A stretch of 64,000 nt of DNA, from contig NZ_JACKUK010000012.1 of the NCBI RefSeq assembly GCF_025822765.1, positions 124,001-188,000 on the forward strand, read 5' to 3'. Within the stretch, counting starts at the first letter, position 1. Every line of letters starts with the position of its first letter. This document shows positions 1-9,176 of this stretch, in pieces. A program made the position numbers and the translations under genes. A model generated the notes under the pieces. It was not told where the DNA came from and ran no database searches. It worked only from the letters and a program-made list of their open reading frames with translations. The stretch is from Mycobacterium barrassiae. GTDB lineage: Bacteria; Actinomycetota; Actinomycetes; Mycobacteriales; Mycobacteriaceae.

Positions 1-2
1 CG

Positions 3-272
3 GCCGAGGGCAGCGCGGGAGCGGCCGTCAAGGCGGCGGTGTCCGATTGGACCGCCGGACAGGCGGCGCACTTCGGGATCCGCGGCATCACCGTCAACGC
101 GGTCGCGTCCGGCCGCAGCGCCGAGCCCGGCTACGACGGCCTGTCGCGTACCCCGCCGTCGGTGGCCCAGGAGATCAGCCGGCTCGCGTTGTTCCTGACC
201 ACGCCCGCCGCGCGGCACATCACCGGGCAGACGCTGCACGTCAGCCACGGTGCGCTCGCAAACTTCGGCTGA
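3..272 (+). CDS. short-chain dehydrogenase/reductase, C-terminal fragment (Rv1856c type)
   Basis: Only the last 89 codons of this gene lie in the window, entering from the left edge. The fragment has the C-terminal half of an SDR Rossmann fold: the strand-turn GIRGITVNAVASG, the LALFLTTPAA helix and ITGQTLHVSHGAL, which match the usual N-A-V-x-P-G, LASD-A and TGQ-hVDGG elements. Around the expected catalytic YxxxK, the lysine is present (codon 30-32) but the position four residues earlier is glycine (codon 18-20), not tyrosine. The fragment therefore may not be a standard dehydrogenase. Its position next to a luciferase-like gene and ndh matches Rv1856c. The N-terminus and cofactor motif are not visible. 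Confidence 0.8.
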   Translation, partial: AEGSAGAAVKAAVSDWTAGQAAHFGIRGITVNAVASGRSAEPGYDGLSRTPPSVAQEISRLALFLTTPAARHITGQTLHVSHGALANFG

Positions 273-297
273 ATATTCCTTCGTTCGCCGAAAGCTA

Positions 298-319
298 AAG
301 CGGGGTGACCGCCCCGCTT
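298..319 (+). terminator. GC-rich hairpin after the SDR gene
   Basis: Arms AAGCGGGG (298-305) and CCCCGCTT (312-319) form a perfect 8-bp stem with a 6-base loop. It lies 26 bases after the SDR stop and 20 bases before the next start codon. There is no strong T tract, which is common for mycobacterial terminators. It could instead be a hairpin in the leader of the next gene. Confidence 0.45.
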
Positions 320-339
320 AGTTGTGGTTACGTGAAGGC

Positions 340-1269
340 GTGACCATCAAACTCGGACTTCAGATCCCCAACTTCTCGTACGGCACCGGCGTCGCCGAAA
401 TCTTCCCCACGGTCATCGCGCAGGCTCAGGAAGCCGAGGCCGCAGGCTTCGACTCCGTCTTCGTGATGGACCACTTCTACCAACTGCCGGGTCTCGGCAC
501 CCCGGACCAGCCGATGCTCGAGGCGTACACCGCCCTCGGCGCACTGGCCACCGCGACCGAGCGCGTCCAACTGGGCACGCTGGTCACCGGGAACACCTAC
601 CGCAATCCCACGCTGCTGGCCAAGGCGATCACCACCCTCGACGTGATCAGCCAGGGACGCGCGATCCTCGGCATCGGCACGGGGTGGTACGAACTCGAAC
701 ACGACTCCCTCGGCTTCGAATTCGGCACCTTCACCGATCGTTTCAACAAGCTCGGCGAGGCGCTCGACATCATCCTGCCGATGCTCAAGGGTGAGCGGCC
801 GACGGTGGACGGCAAGTACTACCGCACGAAAGAGGCCATGGCCGAACCCCGCTTCCGCGACCACATTCCGCTGATGATCGGCGGCAGCGGCGAGAAGAAG
901 ACGATCCCGTTGGCGGTCAAGCACTTCGACCACCTGAACGTCATCGCAGGGTTCGACGAACTGCCCCGCAAGCTCGACGTGGTCAAGGCTCGCTGCGAGG
1001 AGATCGGTCGGGATCCGGCCACGCTCGAGACGAGCATGCTGGTCATCGCGATCATCGACGAGAACGTCACCGAAGACCTGATCCCCGAGGACTTCAGGCA
1101 GCAGGCGGTGTTCGGCAGCGCCGAGCGCGTCGCCGAGCAGATCAAGACCAAGGTGCTCGATGCGGGCATCACCGGCGTCATCCTGAGCCCGGTGACAAGC
1201 CTCAACGGCTATCAGCCGGGCGGCGTCACGGCGGTCGCGGAGGCGCTGAAACCGCATCTGACGGGGTAA
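340..1269 (+). CDS. LLM-class (luciferase-like) F420-dependent oxidoreductase
   Basis: This 309-residue protein belongs to the bacterial luciferase-like TIM-barrel superfamily, whose mycobacterial members usually use coenzyme F420. Visible family features are the N-terminal strand KLGLQIPNF, the AEAAGFDSVFVMDHF segment (about residues 32-46), the LGTLVTGNTYRNP substrate or cofactor strand (about 78-90) and GIGTGWYELEH (about 111-121). The GTG at 340 is preferred over an in-frame TTG at 322 because family proteins begin MTIKLGLQIP. The gene lies in the Rv1855c position upstream of ndh. The substrate is unknown. F420 rather than FMN use is inferred from family membership. Confidence 0.85.
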   Translation: MTIKLGLQIPNFSYGTGVAEIFPTVIAQAQEAEAAGFDSVFVMDHFYQLPGLGTPDQPMLEAYTALGALATATERVQLGTLVTGNTYRNPTLLAKAITTLDVISQGRAILGIGTGWYELEHDSLGFEFGTFTDRFNKLGEALDIILPMLKGERPTVDGKYYRTKEAMAEPRFRDHIPLMIGGSGEKKTIPLAVKHFDHLNVIAGFDELPRKLDVVKARCEEIGRDPATLETSMLVIAIIDENVTEDLIPEDFRQQAVFGSAERVAEQIKTKVLDAGITGVILSPVTSLNGYQPGGVTAVAEALKPHLTG

Positions 1270-1329
1270 TTCCCGCCCTGACGTGGGAAACACCACAGCC
1301 CATCGATGCGGCCATCGGAGGTTCGGGCG

Positions 1330-1350
1330 ACTACCGTAATGGGTAGTAAA
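1330..1350 (+). promoter_or_regulatory. BlaI-like dyad in the ndh promoter
   Basis: ACTACC (1330-1335) and GGTAGT (1342-1347) form a perfect 6-bp inverted repeat. The right side, GGTAGTAAA (1342-1350), is identical over nine bases to a sequence in the blaI promoter at 8695-8703. It lies 32-52 bases before the ndh start. Binding by BlaI is inferred from the shared motif. Confidence 0.45.
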
Positions 1351-1381
1351 TGCACGTGACGCACCGTCGAGGAGCCCGAAC

Positions 1382-2755
1382 ATGAGCCATCCCGGAGCCA
1401 CTGCAACTGATAGGCACAAAGTCGTCATCATCGGTTCGGGGTTCGGTGGGCTGACCGCCGCCAAGGCGCTCAAGCGGGCCGACGTGGACATCAAGCTCAT
1501 CGCCAAGACCACCCACCACCTGTTCCAGCCGCTGCTGTACCAGGTCGCCACGGGCATCATCCCGTCGGGTGAGATCGCCCCGCCGACCCGGATGATCCTG
1601 CGCAAGCAGAAGAACGCGCAGGTACTGCTCGGCAACGTGACGCACATCGACCTGACCAACCAGACCGTCAAGTCGGAGCTGCTCGGGCACACGTACGTCA
1701 CCCCGTACGACACGCTGATTGTCGCGGCGGGTGCGGGTCAGTCCTACTTCGGCAACGACCATTTCGCGGAGTGGGCGCCGGGCATGAAGTCGATCGACGA
1801 CGCGCTGGAGCTGCGTGCCCGCATCCTCGGCGCCTTCGAGCAGGCCGAGCGGTCCAACGATCCCGCTCGCCGGGAGAAGCTGCTGACGTTCACCGTCGTC
1901 GGGGCCGGGCCGACGGGTGTCGAAATGGCCGGGCAGATCGCCGAACTCGCCGATCACACGCTCAAAGGCTCGTTCCGGCACATCGATACGACCACCGCGC
2001 GGGTGATCCTGCTCGACGCCGCGCCGGCCGTGCTGCCTCCGATGGGTGAGAAGCTCGGCAAGAAGGCTCAGGCGCGCCTGGAGAAGATGGGCGTCGAGAT
2101 CCAGCTCGGCGCGATGGTCACCGACGTCGACCGCAACGGCATCACCGTCAAGGATCCCAGCGGCGAATTCCGCCGTATTGAGTGCGCGACGAAGGTCTGG
2201 TCGGCGGGTGTGGCGGCGAGCCCGCTCGGTCGCGACATCGCCGAGCAGTGCGATGCCGAGATCGATCGGGCGGGCCGGGTGAAGGTACTGCCCGACCTCA
2301 CCGTTCCCGGTCATCGCAACGTGTTCGTCGTCGGCGACATGGCCGCCGTCGAAGGCGTTCCCGGCCAGGCGCAGGGCGCCATCCAGGGCGGCAGGTACGC
2401 CGCCAAGGCCATCAAGGCGGAGCTCAAGGGCGCCGACCCCGAAAAGCGCGAGCCGTTCCAGTACTTCGACAAGGGCTCGATGGCGACGGTGTCACGGTTC
2501 TCGGCGGTCGCCAAGATCGGACCACTGGAGTTCGGCGGCTTCATCGCCTGGCTGGCGTGGCTGGTGCTGCACCTGGTGTATCTGGTCGGATTCCGGCGCA
2601 AGCTCACCACGTTGGTGTCGTGGACGGTGACGTTCCTGTCGACGGCGCGCGGCAACCTGACCATCACCGAACAGCAGGCGTACGCCCGTACCAGGATCGA
2701 AGAGCTCGAGGAGATCGCGGCCCTGGTACAGGATCCCGAGAGAGCGGCTGTCTAG
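1382..2755 (+). CDS. ndh: type II NADH dehydrogenase (NDH-2)
   Basis: NDH-2 is a membrane-associated FAD enzyme that passes electrons from NADH to menaquinone without pumping protons; it is a main respiratory entry point in mycobacteria. The 457-residue product has the FAD dinucleotide motif GSGFGG (residues 18-23), the NADH motif VVGAGPTGVEMAG (about 172-184), a GDMAA flavin-contact motif near residue 321 and a hydrophobic C-terminal segment (about 382-406) that anchors such enzymes to the membrane. A GAGGAG ribosome site precedes the ATG. The stop codon overlaps the convergent ureD stop in a shared CTAG. Position and length match Rv1854c. A second, more distant NDH-2-like gene lies at the right edge of the window. 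Confidence 0.95.
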   Translation: MSHPGATATDRHKVVIIGSGFGGLTAAKALKRADVDIKLIAKTTHHLFQPLLYQVATGIIPSGEIAPPTRMILRKQKNAQVLLGNVTHIDLTNQTVKSELLGHTYVTPYDTLIVAAGAGQSYFGNDHFAEWAPGMKSIDDALELRARILGAFEQAERSNDPARREKLLTFTVVGAGPTGVEMAGQIAELADHTLKGSFRHIDTTTARVILLDAAPAVLPPMGEKLGKKAQARLEKMGVEIQLGAMVTDVDRNGITVKDPSGEFRRIECATKVWSAGVAASPLGRDIAEQCDAEIDRAGRVKVLPDLTVPGHRNVFVVGDMAAVEGVPGQAQGAIQGGRYAAKAIKAELKGADPEKREPFQYFDKGSMATVSRFSAVAKIGPLEFGGFIAWLAWLVLHLVYLVGFRRKLTTLVSWTVTFLSTARGNLTITEQQAYARTRIEELEEIAALVQDPERAAV

Positions 2756-3378
2756 AGCCGCTCGCCCTGCCAGGTCGACAGGCAGCCGCCGCCGGCCAAT
2801 GCAAGCGCCATGCCTGCGGTGTCGACTTCCGTTTCGGGATAGTGCAATTCGCTGATGCACGCCATCGGCGCGGACAACTCGTCGTCGGCCACCGAGCCGC
2901 GGCCCAGTTCGATGCGGTGCCGCAACAGCGCCGATCCGTCCACGTCGGCGTGCAGCGACCCGGACCAGAACCCTTGCCGCTCACCGCTTCTGCCGATCTG
3001 AATGCGTTCCCGCAGCCTGGCGCGGCCTGCCTCGCCGAGCGCGAGTCGTGTCGAGGTGAGGTGGCGGGAGGTGGCGGCGACGACCGTGGGTTCTGGATCG
3101 AGGTCGAGTTCACCCGCGACTTCAAGATCCCAGATCGAATGCGACTCATGGGTGATGGGTCCGGGCAGCGTCACCGTCGCCGCGGCGGTCCGTACCCGCA
3201 GGCGTGCGCCCGGTTCCACGACGATGCGCACACAGAGGGAGTCGCCGCCGAGCGGGGTGGCCGCCGTCGACACCAGGTGCACGGTCTCGGGTTCGGTTTC
3301 GCGCGCGGCGAGTCCACCCGTGGATTCGATGCGCGGCCGTCGGTCGCGGCGCGCGACGATAAGCACGTCGGAGCGCAT
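2752..3378 (-). CDS. ureD: urease accessory protein UreD
   Basis: UreD (UreH) is the scaffold that binds apo-urease and recruits UreF and UreG for nickel insertion. The 208-residue protein has the length of the M. tuberculosis UreD (Rv1853). It shows the LRVRTAAATVTLPG strand and the LHADVDGSALLRHRIELGRG region typical of the family. It is the last gene of the minus-strand urease operon. Its ATG shares one base with the ureG stop (TGATG), so translation is probably coupled. Its own stop shares CTAG with ndh. UreD is the least conserved urease accessory protein, so context contributes to the call. Confidence 0.88.
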   Translation of the reverse strand: MRSDVLIVARRDRRPRIESTGGLAARETEPETVHLVSTAATPLGGDSLCVRIVVEPGARLRVRTAAATVTLPGPITHESHSIWDLEVAGELDLDPEPTVVAATSRHLTSTRLALGEAGRARLRERIQIGRSGERQGFWSGSLHADVDGSALLRHRIELGRGSVADDELSAPMACISELHYPETEVDTAGMALALAGGGCLSTWQGERL

Positions 3379-4052
3379 CAGACGGGCACTCGCAATTGCT
3401 CACGGACCCAGGTCAATACGTCCGTTGCGGCGGGGTCTTCGGTGAGCGAGATCAGTACGGCCGGCCGGCCACCGCGCACGGCGGCCGCGTCGCGGCGCAT
3501 CACGTCCAGGTCGGCCCCGACAAGCGGAGCGAGGTCGGTCTTGTTGATGACCAGCAGATCCGAGTAGGTCACCCCCGGCCCGCCCTTGCGCGGCACCTTG
3601 TCACCGCCCGCGACGTCGATGACGAAGATCTGTACGTCGACGAGCCCGGAGGAGAAGGTGGCCGTCAGGTTATCCCCACCGGATTCCACCAGGATGAGGT
3701 CGAGCCGGTCGTTGCCTGCGATGAGGTCGTCGATCGCATCGAGATTCGCGGTGATGTCGTCCCGGATCGCGGTGTGTGGGCAGCCGCCCGTCTGCACCGC
3801 GGCGATCCGGCCGTCGGGCAGCACCGCATGACGACGCAGGAAGTCGGCGTCCTCGGTGGTGTAGATGTCGTTGGTGAGCACGGCAAGTGACAATTCGTCG
3901 CGCAGTTGCCTGCACAGCGCGGCGACGAGCGCCGTCTTGCCCGAGCCGACGGGCCCACCGACGCCGATGCGCAGCGGCTCCCCCGCAGCCCGTTGACGTT
4001 TGGGGCGATCGGCATGGCCGTGTGGTTGGCCGTCGAGGAAATGCGGTGGCAT
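3378..4052 (-). CDS. ureG: urease accessory GTPase UreG
   Basis: UreG is the SIMIBI-class GTPase that delivers nickel to urease. The 224-residue product has the P-loop GPVGSGKT (residues 33-40), the nickel-binding CPH motif (C91-P92-H93) in [11 protein letters not shown], the ESGGDNL segment and the NKTDLAPL guanine-specificity motif. The ATG at 4052 gives the same length as M. tuberculosis UreG. A longer in-frame extension upstream overlaps ureF and has no family similarity. The short N-terminus is only modestly histidine-rich, so nickel storage there is unlikely. No ureE is present in the window, as in other mycobacteria. Confidence 0.95.
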   Translation of the reverse strand: MPPHFLDGQPHGHADRPKRQRAAGEPLRIGVGGPVGSGKTALVAALCRQLRDELSLAVLTNDIYTTEDADFLRRHAVLPDGRIAAVQTGGCPHTAIRDDITANLDAIDDLIAGNDRLDLILVESGGDNLTATFSSGLVDVQIFVIDVAGGDKVPRKGGPGVTYSDLLVINKTDLAPLVGADLDVMRRDAAAVRGGRPAVLISLTEDPAATDVLTWVREQLRVPV

Positions 4053-4068
4053 GAGGGGCTCTTCTCTT

Positions 4069-4704
4069 TCAGGAGGCGAACAGCGGTCGCTCGCGGTGGC
4101 TGTGTCGCTGGGCCAGCACGTCGAGCAGCGGATCGGACAGGTCGGCAAGCTCCTTGCTCGCCGAGAGCGCGGTCTGGTCGCACAGCGCGGCGAGCTCGAA
4201 CGTCAGCGCCGCCACGTCGCCGGGGTCGAGCGCCAGGAGCCGTTGCGCGGCTGTCGCTGAGTTGGTCATCGTCGTATAGACGACTGTCAGCGCGGTCTGC
4301 TCCGGCTCCAGCCCACTGGCCGCGCCGACCACACCTGCGACCACGGGCAGATGCGGGGTGGCGCCCAACGCTTCCCAGCGCTCGTCCGGCCAGACCCGTC
4401 GCGCCAGCCGCAGGAGCCCGCGTCCCTGCGCGCGGGAGGCCTGGCGGACGGCGGGCGCCGGTGTGCGGGCGTCGATCTCGGAGTCGGCCTGGGCGGCGGT
4501 CAGGCTGCCGCTGTGCACGGCGGCGGCGATCGACGCGCTCACCAACCCCGTGGTTCGGATCCGCCGGCGCAGAAACGCCCGCAACGTGGCGAGGTCGCGC
4601 ACCAGGCCCTCGGCGACGGCCTCCTCGACGCCGCCGGAATGCACGTGCCCGCCGGTGGGCAGCCGCGAGTCCGACAGCGTCAGCAGCGTCGCCAGGTTGG
4701 TCAT
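4069..4704 (-). CDS. ureF: urease accessory protein UreF
   Basis: UreF acts in the UreDFG complex and gates UreG GTP hydrolysis during nickel transfer. The 211-residue, mostly helical protein begins with the diagnostic [21 protein letters not shown] segment (about residues 7-27) and includes the helix ending in the [15 protein letters not shown] region near residue 150. It lies between ureC and ureG with gaps of 15 and 16 bases, consistent with one operon. Confidence 0.92.
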   Translation of the reverse strand: MTNLATLLTLSDSRLPTGGHVHSGGVEEAVAEGLVRDLATLRAFLRRRIRTTGLVSASIAAAVHSGSLTAAQADSEIDARTPAPAVRQASRAQGRGLLRLARRVWPDERWEALGATPHLPVVAGVVGAASGLEPEQTALTVVYTTMTNSATAAQRLLALDPGDVAALTFELAALCDQTALSASKELADLSDPLLDVLAQRHSHRERPLFAS

Positions 4705-4719
4705 CGAAGGTCAGACCCC

Positions 4720-6441
<1,722 letters not shown>

Positions 6442-6457
6442 CTGTGTCCTCTGCTCG

Positions 6458-6790
6458 TCAATTGTCCAATTTGCCCGGCGGCTGCAGGCTCAGCCCGTAC
6501 ACCTCGCGCGATCCGGTCAGTGGAACCAACCGGACTTGCTGGGCGACACCGGGTTCGAACCGCACCGCGGTACCGGCGGGGATGTCGAGCCGATGCCCGT
6601 ACGCGGCGTCGCGGTCGAACTGCAACGCGGAATTGCTCTGCGGCAGGTGCACGTGACTGCCGACCTGGACGGGTCGGTCGCCGGTGTTGACGATCTCCAT
6701 CTCGAGCCGCGGCGCGCCCGGGTTGATCTCGATATCGCCGTCGCCGTAGACGATCTCGCCGGGAGCCCATGACGGGCGATCGGCGGTCAT
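6458..6790 (-). CDS. ureB: urease subunit beta
   Basis: This 110-residue beta-barrel subunit packs against UreA and UreC in the urease trimer. Typical features are [14 protein letters not shown] near the start, the [18 protein letters not shown] strand pair (about residues 36-53) and the [15 protein letters not shown] motif (about 67-81). Its ATG overlaps the ureA stop as ATGA, indicating coupled translation. UreA and UreB are separate polypeptides here, as is usual in bacteria. Confidence 0.95.
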   Translation of the reverse strand: MTADRPSWAPGEIVYGDGDIEINPGAPRLEMEIVNTGDRPVQVGSHVHLPQSNSALQFDRDAAYGHRLDIPAGTAVRFEPGVAQQVRLVPLTGSREVYGLSLQPPGKLDN

Positions 6791-7089
6791 GGGATCGGGT
6801 GGTGGACGGTCACGAGTTTCGTGCCGTCCGGGAACGTCGCCTCCACCTGGACGTCCTCGAGCATCTCCGGGACGCCGTCCATCACGTCGTCGCGGCTGAG
6901 AACCTCACGGCCACTGGCCATCAGCTCCGCGACCGTGCAGCCGTCGCGGGCCCCCTCGAGGAGATGGTCGGTGATCACCGCGACCGCCTCGGGGTGATTG
7001 AGCTTGAGGCCACGAGCCTGCCTGCGGCGCGCCAGTTCGGCGGCGTATGACAACAGAAGCCGGTCCTGTTCATGCGGCGTTAATCGCAT
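6787..7089 (-). CDS. ureA: urease subunit gamma
   Basis: The 100-residue gamma subunit has the family start [20 protein letters not shown], the [24 protein letters not shown] helix region (about residues 23-46) and the C-terminal [21 protein letters not shown]. It is the first structural gene of ureABCFGD. The thioesterase gene lies 54 bases upstream on the same strand and may share its promoter. No nickel transporter is adjacent. Confidence 0.95.
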   Translation of the reverse strand: MRLTPHEQDRLLLSYAAELARRRQARGLKLNHPEAVAVITDHLLEGARDGCTVAELMASGREVLSRDDVMDGVPEMLEDVQVEATFPDGTKLVTVHHPIP

Positions 7090-7143
7090 GCCGGGGATAT
7101 TGCCACGCCCTGCACACCTCAGCAGCGCGAGGAACGGCGGCGG

Positions 7144-7548
7144 CTACTTGGCCGCCAGATTCTGCAGCCGCACCTGGCCGCGAGCGACGACCCGCTCGTT
7201 CTCGTCGGTGATCGTGATCAACCACAGCTGCTGGCTTCGGCCGCGGTGAATGGGGGTCGAGACCGCCGTCACCGTGCCCGACGAGATCGCGCGCAGGAAA
7301 TCGGTGTTGTTGTTGACCCCGACGACGTTGCCGCCACCGTGTTCGCTCAGCCACAGCTGACCCGAGACGCTGGCGAGGCTCTCGACGACCGCGCAGTAGA
7401 CGCCGCCGTGCACGATCCCCCACGGCTGAAGCAGTTTGTCGTCGATCCGCAGACGCGCTGTACCGCCGTCGGGGGTCAACTCGACGAATTCGAGGCCGAT
7501 CTCTTTGTCGAACCCGGCGCCCAAGCCGGAGGGGATGTCTGAGCTCAC
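7144..7548 (-). CDS. PaaI-type hot-dog thioesterase (Rv1847 type)
   Basis: This 134-residue protein belongs to the hot-dog fold acyl-CoA thioesterase family. The HGGVYCAVVESLAS helix (about residues 47-60) contains the conserved glycines and the acidic residue on the long hot-dog helix. It is followed by VVGVNNNTDFLRA and the C-terminal strand ERVVARGQVRLQNL. It starts at GTG with only a weak ribosome site. M. tuberculosis has the same gene directly upstream of ureA (Rv1847). The acyl substrate cannot be read from sequence, and a link to urea metabolism is not established. Confidence 0.85.
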   Translation of the reverse strand: MSSDIPSGLGAGFDKEIGLEFVELTPDGGTARLRIDDKLLQPWGIVHGGVYCAVVESLASVSGQLWLSEHGGGNVVGVNNNTDFLRAISSGTVTAVSTPIHRGRSQQLWLITITDENERVVARGQVRLQNLAAK

Positions 7549-7604
7549 GCAGATTGTCTACACGGTCGCCTCGGCGCCGCTGCGAGCGGTGACCCCCGAA
7601 ATGC

Positions 7605-7637
7605 GGACAGGCCCCGCACATGGTGCGGGGCCTGTCC
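7605..7637 (-). terminator. perfect 15-bp hairpin after the FhuF-like gene
   Basis: GGACAGGCCCCGCAC (7605-7619) and GTGCGGGGCCTGTCC (7623-7637) form a perfect 15-bp stem with a 3-base loop. It is the strongest inverted repeat I found in the window. It lies 94 bases beyond the stop of the minus-strand FhuF-like gene and 57 bases before the thioesterase start. It is therefore best read as that gene's terminator. There is no T tract on either side. Confidence 0.7.
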
Positions 7638-7715
7638 TTCGTGTGGACCGGGAGTCACTGCAGCCCTCAGGACTCCGGCGCGGTCCGGTAGTACACGTTG
7701 TTTCGCTCTTGGAGC

Positions 7716-7734
7716 ATAGGCAAGGCTGCCCTAA
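7716..7734 (-). promoter_or_regulatory. second, weaker IdeR-like box
   Basis: The 19 bases beginning ATAGGCAAGG match the IdeR iron-box consensus TTAGGTTAGGCTAACCTAA at 14 positions by my count. The site overlaps the stop codon of the FhuF-like gene and is separated from the downstream thioesterase by the strong hairpin. It may be fortuitous. Confidence 0.3.
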
Positions 7735-8507
7735 TTAAGCAAGACCTTCCCTGCCGGTGTTCTCGTCAGGCCCCGGACCGGCAGGCCGAAGCCGACCAGC
7801 GCATCGAGCACCGCCTGGCCGCGGCGCATGCTGGTCACCTCGCTCGAACCTGCGAGCAGCGGCACCTGCGTCGCGGCACCCACCACCGCGGCGCCGACGA
7901 TGTGCCACATGGACGCGATGGAGATCGCGGAATCGCTGACCTGCGCGAGCTTTGCGAACAACGGCTCGAGGGTGCGATGACTGCGGTGGGCGATCCAGGT
8001 CGTCAGCGCCGCCTCGTTGGGCAGGGCGACAATCCCGTCGCGTGCAGAATTGTGTGCCCGCACCGAACTGCCGGCGAAGAACGGATCGTCGGGCAGTGCG
8101 CGCAGCATCGGATCGACGACCCCGACCCAATCGATTGCACCTTCCGAATCCACGTGCACCCAGAGGTTCTCCAGGCCGGTGTCCCAGGCGCGCCCCTCGA
8201 GCACGAGCAGCGGAATGACCCGTCCGATGACCACGTGCGCCAGGGTCGCGGCCAGCTGCTGGGCGACCGCGGCGCGGTTCTCGGTCTCTTCGGACGCCAG
8301 CGCGAACATCGAATGCAGGCGGTCGGTGGTCAGCGCCTGCATCAGCGGCCACCAACGTCTGCGCGACAGGTCGCCGATCACGGCGACGCCGTAAACGCGC
8401 GGACACTCGGGGTACAGCTCGCGCAACCGGCGGCTCGACTCGTGCAACGGCAGCATCTGCTCGATCTCCATGCTCGCGATGAGCGGGTCGTCGACCAGAA
8501 CCGTCAT
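7731..8507 (-). CDS. FhuF-like (IucA/IucC C-terminal-type) iron protein
   Basis: This 258-residue protein resembles the FhuF/IucA-C C-terminal family (PF06276 type), linked to ferric-siderophore reduction or siderophore assembly. The recognisable part is VIGRVIPLLVLEGRAWDTGLENLWVHVDSEG (in shorter pieces, roughly residues 96-126), followed by a conserved VGVVDP turn. Unlike E. coli FhuF, it has only one cysteine (C35) and no C-terminal cysteine cluster for a 2Fe-2S centre. A reductase role is therefore doubtful. It has an AGGAGG ribosome site (8513-8518) five bases from the ATG, an IdeR-like box just upstream and a strong hairpin downstream, so it looks like a stand-alone iron-repressed gene. 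The exact function is unknown. Confidence 0.65.
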   Translation of the reverse strand: MTVLVDDPLIASMEIEQMLPLHESSRRLRELYPECPRVYGVAVIGDLSRRRWWPLMQALTTDRLHSMFALASEETENRAAVAQQLAATLAHVVIGRVIPLLVLEGRAWDTGLENLWVHVDSEGAIDWVGVVDPMLRALPDDPFFAGSSVRAHNSARDGIVALPNEAALTTWIAHRSHRTLEPLFAKLAQVSDSAISIASMWHIVGAAVVGAATQVPLLAGSSEVTSMRRGQAVLDALVGFGLPVRGLTRTPAGKVLLN

Positions 8508-8526
8508 TGAGACCTCCTGAGGTAGC

Positions 8527-8545
8527 TTAGGTTAGCCTTACTATA
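8527..8545 (-). promoter_or_regulatory. IdeR iron box with overlapping -10
   Basis: The left half TTAGGTTAG is a perfect half-site and the right half CTTACTATA matches five of nine consensus positions. A minus-strand -10 element TATAGT (8545-8540) lies inside the box. Fe-IdeR binding would therefore block transcription of the FhuF-like gene, whose ATG is 20 bases downstream. Confidence 0.65.
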
Positions 8546-8572
8546 GTCAGGCCAATCACCAAGGCCAGACCC

Positions 8573-8588
8573 TGTGACTGGACTCACA
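8573..8588. promoter_or_regulatory. perfect CRP-type dyad TGTGA-N6-TCACA
   Basis: TGTGA (8573-8577), CTGGAC and TCACA (8584-8588) match the CRP/Rv3676 consensus exactly, and flanking bases extend the dyad to nine bases per arm (8569-8592). It lies 66 bases from the FhuF-like start and 158 bases from the blaI start, in their divergent promoter region. Confidence 0.6.
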
Positions 8589-8692
8589 GGGTTCGGAACA
8601 GGGGCGGTGACCTCGGAAGGACGGCGCCGAACCGTCCCGTCGAGCGCGCACGCCAGCGTGCTCGAGCGACGTAGGCGTGCGCGATACGACGC

Positions 8693-8727
8693 ACGGTAGT
8701 AAACCCGTAGTACGCTGGATCTACCGT
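8693..8727 (+). promoter_or_regulatory. blaI promoter with probable BlaI autoregulatory sites
   Basis: Two direct GTAGTA half-sites (8696-8701 and 8707-8712) are spaced 11 bases apart, one helical turn. ACGGTAG (8693-8699) and CTACCGT (8721-8727) form an exact 7-bp inverted repeat around them. The cluster ends 18 bases before the blaI ATG. Autorepression is the usual BlaI arrangement; binding here is inferred. Confidence 0.5.
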
Positions 8728-8745
8728 CTCTAGGAGATGAACACG

Positions 8746-9162
8746 ATGGCCAAATTGACGCGTTTAGGGGAATTGGAACGCGCGGTGATGGACCACCTCT
8801 GGTCCGCGCGAGAACCCCAGACCGTGCGCCAGGTTCACGAGGCGCTGTCGGCCAGGCGCGACCTGGCGTACACCACGATCATGACCGTGCTGCAGCGGTT
8901 GGCGAAGAAGAATCTCGTCGTTCAGCACCGCGATGATCGGGCCCATCGATACGCGCCCACCCACGGCCGCGACGAACTGGTCGCCGGCTTGATGGTCGAT
9001 GCCCTGGATCAGGCCGCCGACTCCGGCGGCCGCGAGGCCGCGCTCGTGCACTTCGTCGAGCGCGTGGGTGCCGATGAAGCGGCGGCTCTGCGGCGCGCTC
9101 TTGCCGAGCTGGAAGACAAACACCGGATACCCCCACCCGCTGGTAATCCGGGCACCGGCTGA
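8746..9162 (+). CDS. blaI: BlaI/MecI-family transcriptional repressor
   Basis: BlaI is a winged-helix dimeric repressor that in M. tuberculosis (Rv1846c) controls the beta-lactamase blaC and other genes. The 138-residue product has the family start LGELERAVMDHLW, the winged-helix core TVRQVHEALSARRDLAYTTIMTVLQRLAKKNLV (read in pieces, about residues 24-56) and the HRYAPTHGRDEL wing, then a helical dimerisation tail. The ATG at 8746 has an AGGAGA site eight bases upstream and gives the Rv1846c length. An in-frame ATG nine bases earlier is less well placed. It is followed after 14 bases by the M56 peptidase gene, its probable sensor partner. No beta-lactamase gene is in the window. Confidence 0.93.
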   Translation: MAKLTRLGELERAVMDHLWSAREPQTVRQVHEALSARRDLAYTTIMTVLQRLAKKNLVVQHRDDRAHRYAPTHGRDELVAGLMVDALDQAADSGGREAALVHFVERVGADEAAALRRALAELEDKHRIPPPAGNPGTG

Positions 9163-9176
9163 GAGACACTTACAGC

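Noticed and set aside
328-1713. A 461-codon minus-strand frame antisense to the LLM oxidoreductase and ndh
   Set aside because: It has no recognisable domain and is antisense to two strongly conserved genes.
8646-8682. 9-bp inverted repeat GCGCACGCC/GGCGTGCGC with a 19-base spacer
   Set aside because: It is GC-rich and widely spaced, with no known regulator match, so it is not distinguishable from chance in this genome.
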